Under the pieces are notes generated by a model. The model made no database searches. It was not told where the DNA came from and worked only from the letters and a program-made list of their open reading frames with translations. Shown in pieces: positions 27,356-35,392 of a stretch of DNA of 64,000 nucleotides (its first letter is position 1; each line of letters begins with the position of its first letter). Origin of the DNA: Nostocales cyanobacterium HT-58-2 (GTDB lineage Bacteria; Cyanobacteriota; Cyanobacteriia; Cyanobacteriales; Nostocaceae). The stretch covers positions 3,855,001 through 3,919,000 of the forward strand of contig CP019636.1 of assembly GCA_002163975.1 (NCBI GenBank). Direction: 5' to 3'. The position numbers were made by a program, and so were the translations under genes.

Positions 27356-28651
27356 TCAAGTACTTATTTCCAGTTCAAAACCGAAAGGTGGGATTTCAAA
27401 AATCGCTTCATTGGCACTCACTGTCACCCAAAATCGTTCGCCCCAGTTGCCAATGACTTGAGCATAAAGTACGCCCTGACTTGTGTCATCCTGGGACTGT
27501 TCAAATAACTTCTGCGTCTCATCTCTAATCTCCAGATTGAGGTGCATTGATGTCTGGGTTCGCTGTTGTGGACTTAGAGCAATCAGTAACATCCATTCCG
27601 GACAATCTAATTCTTCCGATATCACCCACGTCACTGCGTAGAGTCGCAAACTTCCCTGTTCCCAGGACAAGTCACGGTAAGCGCCTCGCGCTGTTGGAGG
27701 AATATGGACGCCTTGCTGTTCCAAAGCTGTACGAACCTTATAAAATTCTTCTTGCAATGAACGCAGGGCAGACGGTGCCAAGGATGGCATGAGCATCCAT
27801 CCTAATTCCTGAGCAACTGTATCAAGCTGGTTACGTAACCACAAACCAACGTTAATGAGGGGTTGAGAACGTGGGGGAGTCGAGACTTCGTACACCCAGT
27901 TCACAAGTTCAGGGTTTTGCAACAGCGTCTTGCCTTCTTCAACTGTAAGCAATTCCCAAAGCGGCTTGCTTGGAAGTTGAGATTGCAGCGTTGTCAGTTT
28001 CTGCCGCAGTGCTGCGTCACTCTCTTGTTGTCTGAATGCAGTTGTAGGTAAAACTATAGCATTTGGTTCGAGGCAACGCAGATTTAGCAAAAGGGCATTA
28101 GGATCGGGATTAAACCAGGTCAGTGGTAGTGTATACGTCCAATCTTGTTCCGGTTGGAGGGATGCAGCTGCTTGGTATCGCTGATACTGCTGGTAGTTTA
28201 AAAAACCGGATACCGCAACCTGCTGTTGCTCCTCGTCAACTTGGATCGGCACATAAAAATGAGCGGCAAAATCAGGGATATCAAAAACCGCACTTGGGAA
28301 ACTCACTTGATTGTCATCCAGACTACTAGAAGCCACAATGCACAGTTTGAAGGAACCAACTTGAAGGTTACACACCGCAGCTATCAGATTTGCATAAGAC
28401 GGTTGCCAAATCAAGGCGTCTTTGCTGTGCACCCTCAAATCTGGAGCGCGATCGCTAAGCCATTGCTCAAATCCTAATGCAGCCAAGGCAGCCAAGTAAA
28501 CTTGCCAACGTTGATCCAGTAGGTGAATTGATTGACTTAGTCGCGCAGCTGTTTGTAATTGCTCTGGCAATAGCTCAGTTTGTGTATCATTGAGCGATCG
28601 CCAATCGAGCAAGTCTGTCAAATCTGGCATTGATGTAGGTTGATCTATCAT
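27356..28651 (-). CDS. DUF1822 family protein
   Basis: A 431-residue soluble protein matching cyanobacterial DUF1822 proteins: an N-terminal helical segment (AARLSQSIHLLDQRWQVYL, ALGFEQWLSDRAPDL), then a beta-rich part (SFKLCIVASSSLDD, AHFYVPIQVDEEQQQVAVSG). The C-terminus returns to an all-beta domain (LRLYAVTWVISE, MLLIALSPQQRT, VLYAQVIGNWGERFWVTVS). The function is unknown; the family is found almost only in cyanobacteria and usually beside CHAT and sigma-like genes, as here. Its ATG overlaps the stop of the sigma-like gene as ATGA, so the two are translationally coupled, which supports a shared role. Confidence 0.85.
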   Translation of the reverse strand: MIDQPTSMPDLTDLLDWRSLNDTQTELLPEQLQTAARLSQSIHLLDQRWQVYLAALAALGFEQWLSDRAPDLRVHSKDALIWQPSYANLIAAVCNLQVGSFKLCIVASSSLDDNQVSFPSAVFDIPDFAAHFYVPIQVDEEQQQVAVSGFLNYQQYQRYQAAASLQPEQDWTYTLPLTWFNPDPNALLLNLRCLEPNAIVLPTTAFRQQESDAALRQKLTTLQSQLPSKPLWELLTVEEGKTLLQNPELVNWVYEVSTPPRSQPLINVGLWLRNQLDTVAQELGWMLMPSLAPSALRSLQEEFYKVRTALEQQGVHIPPTARGAYRDLSWEQGSLRLYAVTWVISEELDCPEWMLLIALSPQQRTQTSMHLNLEIRDETQKLFEQSQDDTSQGVLYAQVIGNWGERFWVTVSANEAIFEIPPFGFELEIST

Positions 28652-30054
28652 AAGTTAGGATTCCTTGAATCGAGATAACTGCAGATGCGGCGCGCCAAGA
28701 GACCGCGTAGGGGTTGATTGCGAACTGGATTTTTGGCTTCGGACTCGGCTTCCTGAATAATGCTCGTAATTTGTTCATCTAGAATGACTTCCACTTGCTG
28801 ATCTAAACTTTGTAAGCGTTCGGAATTAGCATACATCTTGGCGCACTCAACAATGCGCGATCGCAACATCACAAGCAATCGTTGACGAATATCAGCACGT
28901 AAATCATTAAGTTTTAATAAACGAGTCACTTCATATTGTTTTTGAAATCCAATTTGCGGTGCAATTTGGCTCATAGATTGACCTTGGCAATGAAAAAGAT
29001 GTAAGGCAGTTATAAATAATTGTTCAACTGATGAACGCTTACGTTGTAACTTAGAAATCGAATCGCTAATAACTTGCAAAATCGCCTGATCTAAACATTC
29101 AATAAATTGATTTTGATAATATTTCAGAAATTCAATTTTTTCTTCATCATCTTGATCGACCTGTGCGCGGTCTACAAAAGGTTGAATTTCAGGTTGATCA
29201 AAAGAAACAGTAGGAACCGTTCCTCCTTGGGCTGAGATTCGATATCGCCGTAATTTAGATGCGATCGCGTTTAACTGGCGTAAGATAGCTTCAGGGTTGA
29301 GCGTGCGACTGGTGCAAGCTTTCAGGTCATCAGCGATCCGAACTAACTGCTCAGACGTGGGTGGCTGACAAGGTTGTTTCGTCTTCGCAATGCGCTGTTT
29401 CAGTCGGTCTTCACGATAGACTGCATGAAAGCTTTGTAAAAGTTCACAAGTCTGTTGAATTTCAATTTCTGTTAACTGATACACTTGCGCGAGAATTTGC
29501 TGTAATCGCTTCGAGGTTGTATCATTCAACAGAGCCCAATCGCTGACTATATAAACACCGTGCTGTAATAAAAACCGCTTAAGTTCTGGATGTTGTCGAA
29601 CATAGCGTGTGACCCATGTATTGAGTGTTCCCTTTGCGGGGTCAAAGGTTTGCAAAATGGTCATTGCTAAAGAACGATAGGGAACACTTTGCTGCGAATT
29701 TGATGAGAGCAATCCCTCATCATCTAAGACAAAAGGCAGTAAGTCTTCGTATGTAAAACCGTGACGACTGCCAAACTTAACACCCAAATCCAGGCACGCC
29801 TGATCTATTTGGTGCGAGATGTAGCAGCGTAAACAGCTTTCAGCCAAAAAGCGATGATCGCTCTTGATGTCTCCACCCTGCTGCATTTGCTGCCAAAGCT
29901 GTCGCTGAATCGTTGTATCAGCGACGTTAACCTGTTGCGTCCATTCAGGAAATTGGTTTTGGAAATAGGTTTTAGCAGCGATCATTGTTTCTACCCGACG
30001 CGAGCCAGTCGAATTTAACTTGACGAGTTGCCAGTATTTTGATATGGAAACCAC
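28648..30054 (-). CDS. Sigma-70-like protein of the CHAT/DUF1822 operon
   Basis: A 468-residue protein of the cyanobacterial sigma-70-like group that accompanies CHAT operons. Visible traits: SYRSLAMTILQTFDPAKGTL and NTWVTRYVRQHPEL in the first half, a long helical middle, and a C-terminal helix-turn-helix-like segment (QSMSQIAPQIGFQKQYEV). It lacks the easily readable region 2 of standard sigma factors, so DNA or polymerase binding is an inference. The frame opens with GTG at 30054; an ATG at 29985 (MIAAKTYF) is an alternative, and neither has a strong ribosome-binding site. It is first in the operon, so it could regulate the whole set, including itself. Confidence 0.72.
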   Translation of the reverse strand: MVSISKYWQLVKLNSTGSRRVETMIAAKTYFQNQFPEWTQQVNVADTTIQRQLWQQMQQGGDIKSDHRFLAESCLRCYISHQIDQACLDLGVKFGSRHGFTYEDLLPFVLDDEGLLSSNSQQSVPYRSLAMTILQTFDPAKGTLNTWVTRYVRQHPELKRFLLQHGVYIVSDWALLNDTTSKRLQQILAQVYQLTEIEIQQTCELLQSFHAVYREDRLKQRIAKTKQPCQPPTSEQLVRIADDLKACTSRTLNPEAILRQLNAIASKLRRYRISAQGGTVPTVSFDQPEIQPFVDRAQVDQDDEEKIEFLKYYQNQFIECLDQAILQVISDSISKLQRKRSSVEQLFITALHLFHCQGQSMSQIAPQIGFQKQYEVTRLLKLNDLRADIRQRLLVMLRSRIVECAKMYANSERLQSLDQQVEVILDEQITSIIQEAESEAKNPVRNQPLRGLLARRICSYLDSRNPNL

Positions 30055-30377
30055 AGTGTTTTACTTATCCAAAACCAGTCACTCTCAATTTTTTCATCTC
30101 CTCAATTTAAAGTCACTATTTGTTCAGTAATGTTACTTATACTTCTTTCTAGTTCTGGCTGAGTCAACTCATGCAAAAAACTCCTTTCCCATTGGAAATA
30201 CCAATTTCTGTGGAGTGGACAGTGCCTACCCTAAGCTTTTAGGTATATAACAATGAGAAAGAAGCCGTAATATCGTGTCGATTGAAGACTTATCATTAAG
30301 ACCGCAAGGAAGCAGGAAGCAGGGGAAGAAAGAGTTTTCTGGTGTTCCCACTAATAATTAAGAAATACAAAATCTTA
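30055..30377. other. Gene-free interval upstream of the sigma-like operon
   Basis: This 323-nt stretch lies between the sigma-like gene start and the end of the subtilisin gene, both on the minus strand. I see no open frame, repeat or clear hairpin. It probably holds the promoter of the sigma-like operon, but no confident -35/-10 pair can be read. Confidence 0.5.
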
Positions 30378-31811
30378 TTAAGCCAAACTGGTAGTGGTGA
30401 TAATTTGACGCACTTGATTGGGGCTCAAATTGGGATTAGCGCTCAACATCAATGCTGCGACACCTGAAACATAAGGTGTAGCCATCGAAGTGCCATTGAG
30501 ATAGCCATATTTATTACCAGGAATTGTTGAGTAGATATCAACGCCAGGAGCAACCACATAATTTATTTTACTATTGGAACCTGCTTTGTTTGAGAAATTA
30601 GCCATAGATCCATCTCGTTCAATGGCACCCACTGCAATTCCCCAATCAGTAGCTAATGCTGCTGGATACTTGGGTTGAGCAAGACCATCATTCCCCGCAG
30701 CCATGACAACAATTGCACCCCGTTGCGTTGCATATTGGATAGCCTGTCCAACCTCATTGGGTAAGCCATCTTTGAAGGTCAAGCTAAGATTAATTACATC
30801 TGCACCATTATTAGCTGCATAGTAAATCCCCTGGGCAATATTATTGGCAGTACCACCTTGTTCACCCAATACTTTGATTGGCATAATTTGAGAATTGTAT
30901 GCAACACCTGTTGTCCCAAATTCATTTCTCTCAGCAGCAATAATTCCTGCAACATGAGTTCCATGACTGTCATAATCCATCGGATTATTGTTGTTGCCTA
31001 CAAAATTCCATCCAATAACATCATCAATATATCCGTTCCGGTCATCGTCAAGACCATTCCCAAAAATTTCGCCTCGGTTGATCCAAATATTGTCATTTAA
31101 ATCTGCGTGCGAATAGTCCACGCCACTATCAACCACAGCCACAACCATATTCTTACCTGTGTATCCTTTTGCCCACACTTCCGGTGCTTGAATTGCATCA
31201 AGCCCCCAATTGTATCCACCCACATTAGAAACATTAGCAAAAGGTGATTTCCCAATTGCTCCTGCTACTGCTGCAGCTGCATTCACAAGCCCATAGCCAA
31301 ATACCTTACTAAATGTCTTTGATTGTGAGGTGGCTACCTGTGGCGTTGAAACCTTTTCTGCACGCAACTCATTTGTTTCTATTGCTGTTGCAAAAGAGTT
31401 TGCCTGTGTGAGAGCATCATTTTCTTGAAAAGAGAATGTAGTTTGGATATCAATGCCAAATTCACTAGTGTCATCAGCAATAATTTGACCTGTAATGTCA
31501 TCAATGATTTGTGAAGAAGTAACAACCTGGGCAGAATTAGGATTGTAAGAAACATCACTAGCAATCAAACTCAACCAGTCATCGTCTTTGTAGACATATT
31601 GACCGTTTAGAGAGTCATTATCTGTGATATCTAAATAATCAGAAAGACTGTAAATTTCATGAGAAATAGATTGTGATTTTCCAAGATAAGAGTTATTGCG
31701 GAAATTGATTAGAAGATTATTAGAATCGAATGAATCCGCAATCGATATTGTTAAAGTCCCAGATGAAATCTCTAAAAATGCACTACCAGTATCTATTGGA
31801 GGGTTAAGCAT
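30378..31811 (-). CDS. Subtilisin-family (S8) serine protease
   Basis: A 477-residue protease with a full catalytic set: Asp in VAVVDSGVDYSHADL, His in DSHGTHVAGI, the oxyanion Asn in VMAAGNDG and Ser in NGTSMATPYVSG. The calcium-dependent S8 look (GNGLDDDRNGYIDDVIGWNF) is typical of cyanobacterial enzymes. No signal peptide is evident; the first 180 residues (ISSGTLTISIADSF, NNLLINFRNNSYLG) look like a beta-rich prodomain or export module, so secretion by another route is possible. It follows the MinD-like gene by 88 nt on the same strand. It might mature surface proteins from this island, but that is inference from position. Confidence 0.9.
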   Translation of the reverse strand: MLNPPIDTGSAFLEISSGTLTISIADSFDSNNLLINFRNNSYLGKSQSISHEIYSLSDYLDITDNDSLNGQYVYKDDDWLSLIASDVSYNPNSAQVVTSSQIIDDITGQIIADDTSEFGIDIQTTFSFQENDALTQANSFATAIETNELRAEKVSTPQVATSQSKTFSKVFGYGLVNAAAAVAGAIGKSPFANVSNVGGYNWGLDAIQAPEVWAKGYTGKNMVVAVVDSGVDYSHADLNDNIWINRGEIFGNGLDDDRNGYIDDVIGWNFVGNNNNPMDYDSHGTHVAGIIAAERNEFGTTGVAYNSQIMPIKVLGEQGGTANNIAQGIYYAANNGADVINLSLTFKDGLPNEVGQAIQYATQRGAIVVMAAGNDGLAQPKYPAALATDWGIAVGAIERDGSMANFSNKAGSNSKINYVVAPGVDIYSTIPGNKYGYLNGTSMATPYVSGVAALMLSANPNLSPNQVRQIITTTSLA

Positions 31812-31899
31812 AGCTTTGATATTTCATATTTTTCTGAGCTATGTTATTCACTATTTCTCAACCCAAAAGACTTATGCATATTGATGAAAACTTATTTTG

Positions 31900-32739
31900 T
31901 TAGCGATCGCCTTTATGAGCAGGAGCGCTCATTCTACCTAGTTGAAAGAATTTATTTAAAGGTTGTTTATTTTCATCTAGTTGTTTAGCGACTGCACTCA
32001 CTGCTTGTGTCCAGGGATGTTCTGGGTAGCGTAGACAAAAGATATCGCTGCTTGCCAAATGAAACATTTCTTCGCAAACGGGTAGTATTCCTGCAACAGG
32101 AGTGTTATAAGTTCTTTGAATTTGCTGTCGTAATCCTTCAGAATTGAGGGCAGGCAATACTTTATTAACAACCAATAGCATTTTTGGAACTGCTAATTTG
32201 CGTGCGACATCAATTGTCACTGCAGTTCCCTGATAATCTTGTTTATCAGGACGCAGAATCACTACAAAAACATCGGAAATAATTACCGAAAGCAAAGTTT
32301 CTTCATTAATTCCAGGGTGGGTATCAATGAACAAGTAATCTAACTGTAAACGCTGCATCAGTTGACGAAAACCATCGTTGAGCAAACGAGCGTCGTATCC
32401 CTCACGCAGAATACGAGAAATTTCTCCCGTTTTGATACTTGATGGAATGAGATAGATTTTGCCTCGGTTAGCAAAGCGTCTGTGCTGTGCGACTAAGACA
32501 GAACTGACATCGTAAGCGGCGTCTTGAATATGACAACGTCCCCACAAATAGTCATTGAGTGTATATTTGACTTTGGTTTCATCTAAGCCAAAAGGAACAT
32601 GAATTCCTGGAGATTGAATATCGGTATCTACAATGCCAACCCGATAACCTGTTCGTGCAATTAAGGTTGCAAGGTTAGCAGTCACGTTAGATTTTCCTGT
32701 ACCTCCCCGAAAGGAGTGGATTGAGACAATTTTCGCCAT
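31900..32739 (-). CDS. MinD/ParA-family ATPase
   Basis: A 279-residue P-loop ATPase with the deviant Walker A FRGGTGKSN (second Lys in the GK, lacking the upstream signature lysine of strict MinD; Arg is at that position) and switch segments GIVDTDIQSPG and DYLFIDTHPG. There is no partner ParB or membrane-targeting helix of standard MinD that I can see. In the genome it lies 3 nt after a haem-binding sensor gene, and its ribosome site GGAG is embedded in the sensor's last codons, so the two are co-translated. A likely role is a switch that positions or activates a partner in response to the sensor; no target can be named from sequence. Confidence 0.85.
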   Translation of the reverse strand: MAKIVSIHSFRGGTGKSNVTANLATLIARTGYRVGIVDTDIQSPGIHVPFGLDETKVKYTLNDYLWGRCHIQDAAYDVSSVLVAQHRRFANRGKIYLIPSSIKTGEISRILREGYDARLLNDGFRQLMQRLQLDYLFIDTHPGINEETLLSVIISDVFVVILRPDKQDYQGTAVTIDVARKLAVPKMLLVVNKVLPALNSEGLRQQIQRTYNTPVAGILPVCEEMFHLASSDIFCLRYPEHPWTQAVSAVAKQLDENKQPLNKFFQLGRMSAPAHKGDR

Positions 32740-32742
32740 GAT

Positions 32743-33816
32743 TTAATCTCCTTCAGTTCTTGGTTGAGACCATTGGTTACGAATTTCTTTTGCTGTTTGT
32801 TGCAACTTTTGGAAATAATCAGTTTCAGCAATTTCAGCAACTTGACGCACGAGTTTTGAGGAGTCAACTTCAACTTGAAGCTGCTGCAACTGTTTGGAAA
32901 GTTGTTCTTCGCGTTCGCACACTTCCCGCACCATTTTTTGAAACACTCGTCCGAGTTGTCCCAGTTCATCAGAACGCTGCACAATTTTCTCTAACCCTGT
33001 ACGTTCCAACGCTTCTAATTCAGTGATGCTGACTGTATCCAGACTCATTTTTTGGGCAAGTTGAGCCATCGGTTTTAATGGTTGAATCACTCTCCTTTTA
33101 AGTAAATAGTTAATGACCAGGATGACTAATGCAAAAATGCCGATGAATATGCTGATAAACAGAGACAGCGATCGCCGAGCATTCATAAAAACTTCACTTG
33201 CAGGGATATAGACAATCTGGGTTCCGATAACGGAATTGAGTTTCCAGCCGTAACCGTTTTGAGTGCCGTATTGATTAATGTGAGTTTTTGGCGCAACATC
33301 TGGTGTACTGTGGCACTTGAGACAATTCGGCTTCGTCATGACCAACGGCTGAGCAGTGTAAAACAGTTGCTCCCCGGATAATTTGCGAAAACCAGACAGA
33401 GTTTTAAGAGTGCGATCGCTCTGAAATCGCTCAACTAGCTTAGCTTCAAAGAGGTCAGCTTTATCAGCTAAATTCGTTGGATTCAGGGTTGCATCTTTGT
33501 AGACAAAATCTTTATATTTCCAATTTTGCTTTAACACCTCAAAAACTTGCCGCGCCGCAAAGCTAGGAATCGTTTCGGGAATAAAATGAGTATTTGGTTC
33601 GGCTGTTGTTGACAGCAAGGGTGTGATGCGATCGCTTGTGTAACTGATCACCGAATTGACCATTTGCATGACCATCTGTCCCCGGTAGCTAATTTCTGCT
33701 TGAGCTTTTTGTTCCAGTGCTTTAGACAACCCAAATCCACTTAGGACAATCCCACCAATAAAAATCAGCGATAGGAGCAAAGTAAATTGAGACGCAAGCT
33801 TCAGACGACGTAGCAT
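32743..33816 (-). CDS. Membrane sensor with DUF3365 (haem c CXXCH) and HAMP domains
   Basis: About 357 residues from the ATG at 33816; a GTG 21 nt upstream (33837) is an alternative. Helix TM1 (FTLLLSLIFIGGIVLSGF) is followed by an extracytoplasmic DUF3365/Tll0287-like domain that carries the haem-c attachment motif CLKCH (PNCLKCHSTPD). Then come TM2 (SLFISIFIGIFALVILVINYLL), a HAMP linker and a coiled coil (EEQLSKQLQQLQVEVDSS). There is no kinase, cyclase or methyl-acceptor output domain, so it probably signals through a partner. The next gene, 3 nt away, encodes a MinD-like ATPase. Redox or gas sensing through haem is plausible for this domain type but unproven. Confidence 0.83.
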   Translation of the reverse strand: MLRRLKLASQFTLLLSLIFIGGIVLSGFGLSKALEQKAQAEISYRGQMVMQMVNSVISYTSDRITPLLSTTAEPNTHFIPETIPSFAARQVFEVLKQNWKYKDFVYKDATLNPTNLADKADLFEAKLVERFQSDRTLKTLSGFRKLSGEQLFYTAQPLVMTKPNCLKCHSTPDVAPKTHINQYGTQNGYGWKLNSVIGTQIVYIPASEVFMNARRSLSLFISIFIGIFALVILVINYLLKRRVIQPLKPMAQLAQKMSLDTVSITELEALERTGLEKIVQRSDELGQLGRVFQKMVREVCEREEQLSKQLQQLQVEVDSSKLVRQVAEIAETDYFQKLQQTAKEIRNQWSQPRTEGD

Positions 33817-33830
33817 TTTCACAATTTCTA

Positions 33831-34085
33831 TCAGCACTCTTTTTTATTCATATATCTGGAGTGCCTTAACTCGATCACTCCAACTTTAGGTGGAGGCGTT
33901 TCGGTGGATAAGACATAGTTGCAGTCCAAACATTCTGCCGATGTACAGCCTTTGTCGAAATTCCTATGATGAACACAGTTCAAGAGAAACGAAAACGCAG
34001 CCGAGATAACCAAGGTAATGAGAAACGGGTTAAACGCTGCTGCCTCTGACAAAATTACACCATAAGGAGAAAAACAATGTCTCAC
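33831..34085 (-). CDS. Possible small membrane protein upstream of the sensor gene
   Basis: An 84-codon frame with one transmembrane-like helix (FLITLVISAAFSFLLNCV) and a Cys-containing tail (CTSAECLDC). Its stop overlaps the alternative GTG start of the sensor gene (GTGCTGA), which would give coupling. Against it, its only ATG lies inside the first codons of the divergent peptide gene at 34077, with no ribosome-binding site. It may be spurious. No family recognised. Confidence 0.3.
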   Translation of the reverse strand: MRHCFSPYGVILSEAAAFNPFLITLVISAAFSFLLNCVHHRNFDKGCTSAECLDCNYVLSTETPPPKVGVIELRHSRYMNKKEC

Positions 34086-34325
34086 GAAATCAAGATTGCA
34101 GTTGAACTATCTGAGCAAGAACTCGACACCGTAGCTGGCGGATTATCAATTACTCTGGGTGATGGTCAACGCTTTGCATCAGATGCTCAAAACACTTTCT
34201 CTCAGAAAAACCTAACAGTTGGTCAACAAACCTTTGCAGGTCCTGGTGGAAGTTACACAGTCAGTGGAACCAACTTGCAAGAAATCCTCTCTTCTGCTGG
34301 TCAAGGCATTGCGATTGGTAATTAA
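34077..34325 (+). CDS. CTB-type double-glycine bacteriocin precursor, copy 1
   Basis: An 82-residue precursor. Residues 1-22 are a leader ending in VAGG, the cleavage site for C39 peptidases; the 60-residue core starts LSITLGDGQ. The core has no cysteine, so lanthionine formation is excluded. It is rich in Gly, Ser, Gln and Thr, with a glycine/hydrophobic tail (GQGIAIGN). This copy alone has Arg at core position 10 (GQRFAS). AAGGAG lies 6 nt before the ATG. It heads a five-gene array. Peptides of this family in cyanobacteria are called CTB family bacteriocins; activity is assumed from the family name, not shown. Confidence 0.88.
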   Translation: MSHEIKIAVELSEQELDTVAGGLSITLGDGQRFASDAQNTFSQKNLTVGQQTFAGPGGSYTVSGTNLQEILSSAGQGIAIGN

Positions 34326-34337
34326 TTCTTATCCTTC

Positions 34338-34357
34338 TGGGCAGGTTATCTTGCCCA
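34338..34357 (+). promoter_or_regulatory. Intercopy hairpin 1
   Basis: TGGGCAGG-TTAT-CTTGCCCA gives an 8-bp stem (one G-U) with a tetraloop, directly after the stop of copy 1. It has no T run, so it looks like an mRNA-processing or stability element. Confidence 0.65.
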
Positions 34358-34406
34358 CTTAATAGAAAAGATTTCACACACAATAACACAACAAAGGAGC
34401 AAAACA

Positions 34407-34655
34407 ATGTCTCACGAAATCAAGATTGCAGTTGAACTATCTGAGCAAGAACTCGACACCGTAGCTGGCGGATTATCAATTACTCTGGGTGATGGTCAAG
34501 TCTTTGCATCAGATGCCAAAAACACCTTTTCACAGAAAAACCTGGTAGTTGGTCAACAAACCTTTGCAGGTCCTGGTGGAAGTTACACAGTCAGTGGAAC
34601 TAACTTGCAAGAAATTCTCTCTTCTGCTGGTCAAGGCATTGCGATTGGTAATTAA
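34407..34655 (+). CDS. CTB-type double-glycine bacteriocin precursor, copy 2
   Basis: Same 22-residue leader as copy 1. Core differences from copy 1: Val for Arg (GQVFAS), Lys for Gln (DAKNTF) and NLVVG. The encoded protein is identical to that of copy 5. AAAGGAG precedes the ATG. The start-to-start distance from copy 1 is 330 nt, and flanking DNA on both sides is also repeated, which shows the array grew by duplication of a gene-plus-hairpin unit. Confidence 0.88.
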   Translation: MSHEIKIAVELSEQELDTVAGGLSITLGDGQVFASDAKNTFSQKNLVVGQQTFAGPGGSYTVSGTNLQEILSSAGQGIAIGN

Positions 34656-34667
34656 TTCTTATCCTTC

Positions 34668-34687
34668 TGGGCAGGTTATCTTGCCCA
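34668..34687 (+). promoter_or_regulatory. Intercopy hairpin 2
   Basis: The same 20-nt hairpin as after copy 1, unchanged in sequence. Confidence 0.65.
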
Positions 34688-34735
34688 CTTAATAGAAAAA
34701 AATCACACACAATAACACAACAAAGGAGCAAAACA

Positions 34736-34984
34736 ATGTCTCACGAAATCAAGATTGCAGTTGAACTATCTGAGCAAGAACTCGACACCGTAGCTGGTGG
34801 ATTATCAATCACTCTGGGTGATGGTCAAGTATTTGCATCTGATGCCAAAAACACCTTTTCACAGAAAAATCTGATAGTTGGCCAACAAACCTTTGCAGGT
34901 CCCAATGGTAGCGGCACAGTTAGTGGAGTTAACTTGCAAGAAATTCTCTCTTCTGCTGGTCAAGGCATTGCAATTGGTAATTAA
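34736..34984 (+). CDS. CTB-type double-glycine bacteriocin precursor, copy 3
   Basis: Leader invariant. The core differs at NLIVG, at PNGSGTV in place of PGGSYTV, and at SGVNLQ. The tyrosine is lost, and a Gly-Asn-Gly stretch takes its place. Spacing from copy 2 is 329 nt. Substitutions cluster at a few core sites, while the first nine core residues and the last 14 stay fixed, suggesting constraint on both ends of the mature peptide. Confidence 0.88.
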   Translation: MSHEIKIAVELSEQELDTVAGGLSITLGDGQVFASDAKNTFSQKNLIVGQQTFAGPNGSGTVSGVNLQEILSSAGQGIAIGN

Positions 34985-34996
34985 TTCTTATCCTTC

Positions 34997-35016
34997 TGGG
35001 CAGGTTATCTTGCCCA
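34997..35016 (+). promoter_or_regulatory. Intercopy hairpin 3
   Basis: The same hairpin sequence as copies 1 and 2. Confidence 0.65.
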
Positions 35017-35064
35017 CTTAATAGAAAAAAATCACACACAATAACACAACAAAGGAGCAAAACA

Positions 35065-35313
35065 ATGTCTCACGAAATCAAGATTGCAGTTGAATTATCT
35101 GAGCAAGAACTCGACACCGTAGCTGGCGGATTATCAATTACTCTGGGTAACGGTCAAGTCTTTGCATCAGATGCTCAAAACACTTTCTCTCAGAAAAACT
35201 TAACAGTTGGTCAACAAACATTTGCAGGTCCCAATGGTAGCGGCACAGTCAGTGGAACTAACTTGCAAGAAATTCTCTCTTCTGCTAGTCAAGGCATTGC
35301 AATTGGTAATTAA
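35065..35313 (+). CDS. CTB-type double-glycine bacteriocin precursor, copy 4
   Basis: Leader invariant. This copy has Asn for Asp in LGNGQVF and Ser for Gly in SSASQGIAIGN, and shares the PNGSGTV variant with copy 3 and the DAQNTF and NLTVG variants with copy 1. The mixture of variants looks like recombination or gene conversion among copies. Spacing from copy 3 is 329 nt. Confidence 0.88.
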   Translation: MSHEIKIAVELSEQELDTVAGGLSITLGNGQVFASDAQNTFSQKNLTVGQQTFAGPNGSGTVSGTNLQEILSSASQGIAIGN

Positions 35314-35325
35314 TTCTTATCCTCA

Positions 35326-35345
35326 TGGGCAGGTTATCTTGCCCA
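35326..35345 (+). promoter_or_regulatory. Intercopy hairpin 4
   Basis: The stem-loop is unchanged, although the flank has diverged (CCTCA before, TTCAATAAAA after), so the hairpin itself appears to be kept. Confidence 0.65.
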
Positions 35346-35392
35346 TTCAATAAAAAAGATTTCATACAACAAAACAACAAAGGAGTAAAACA

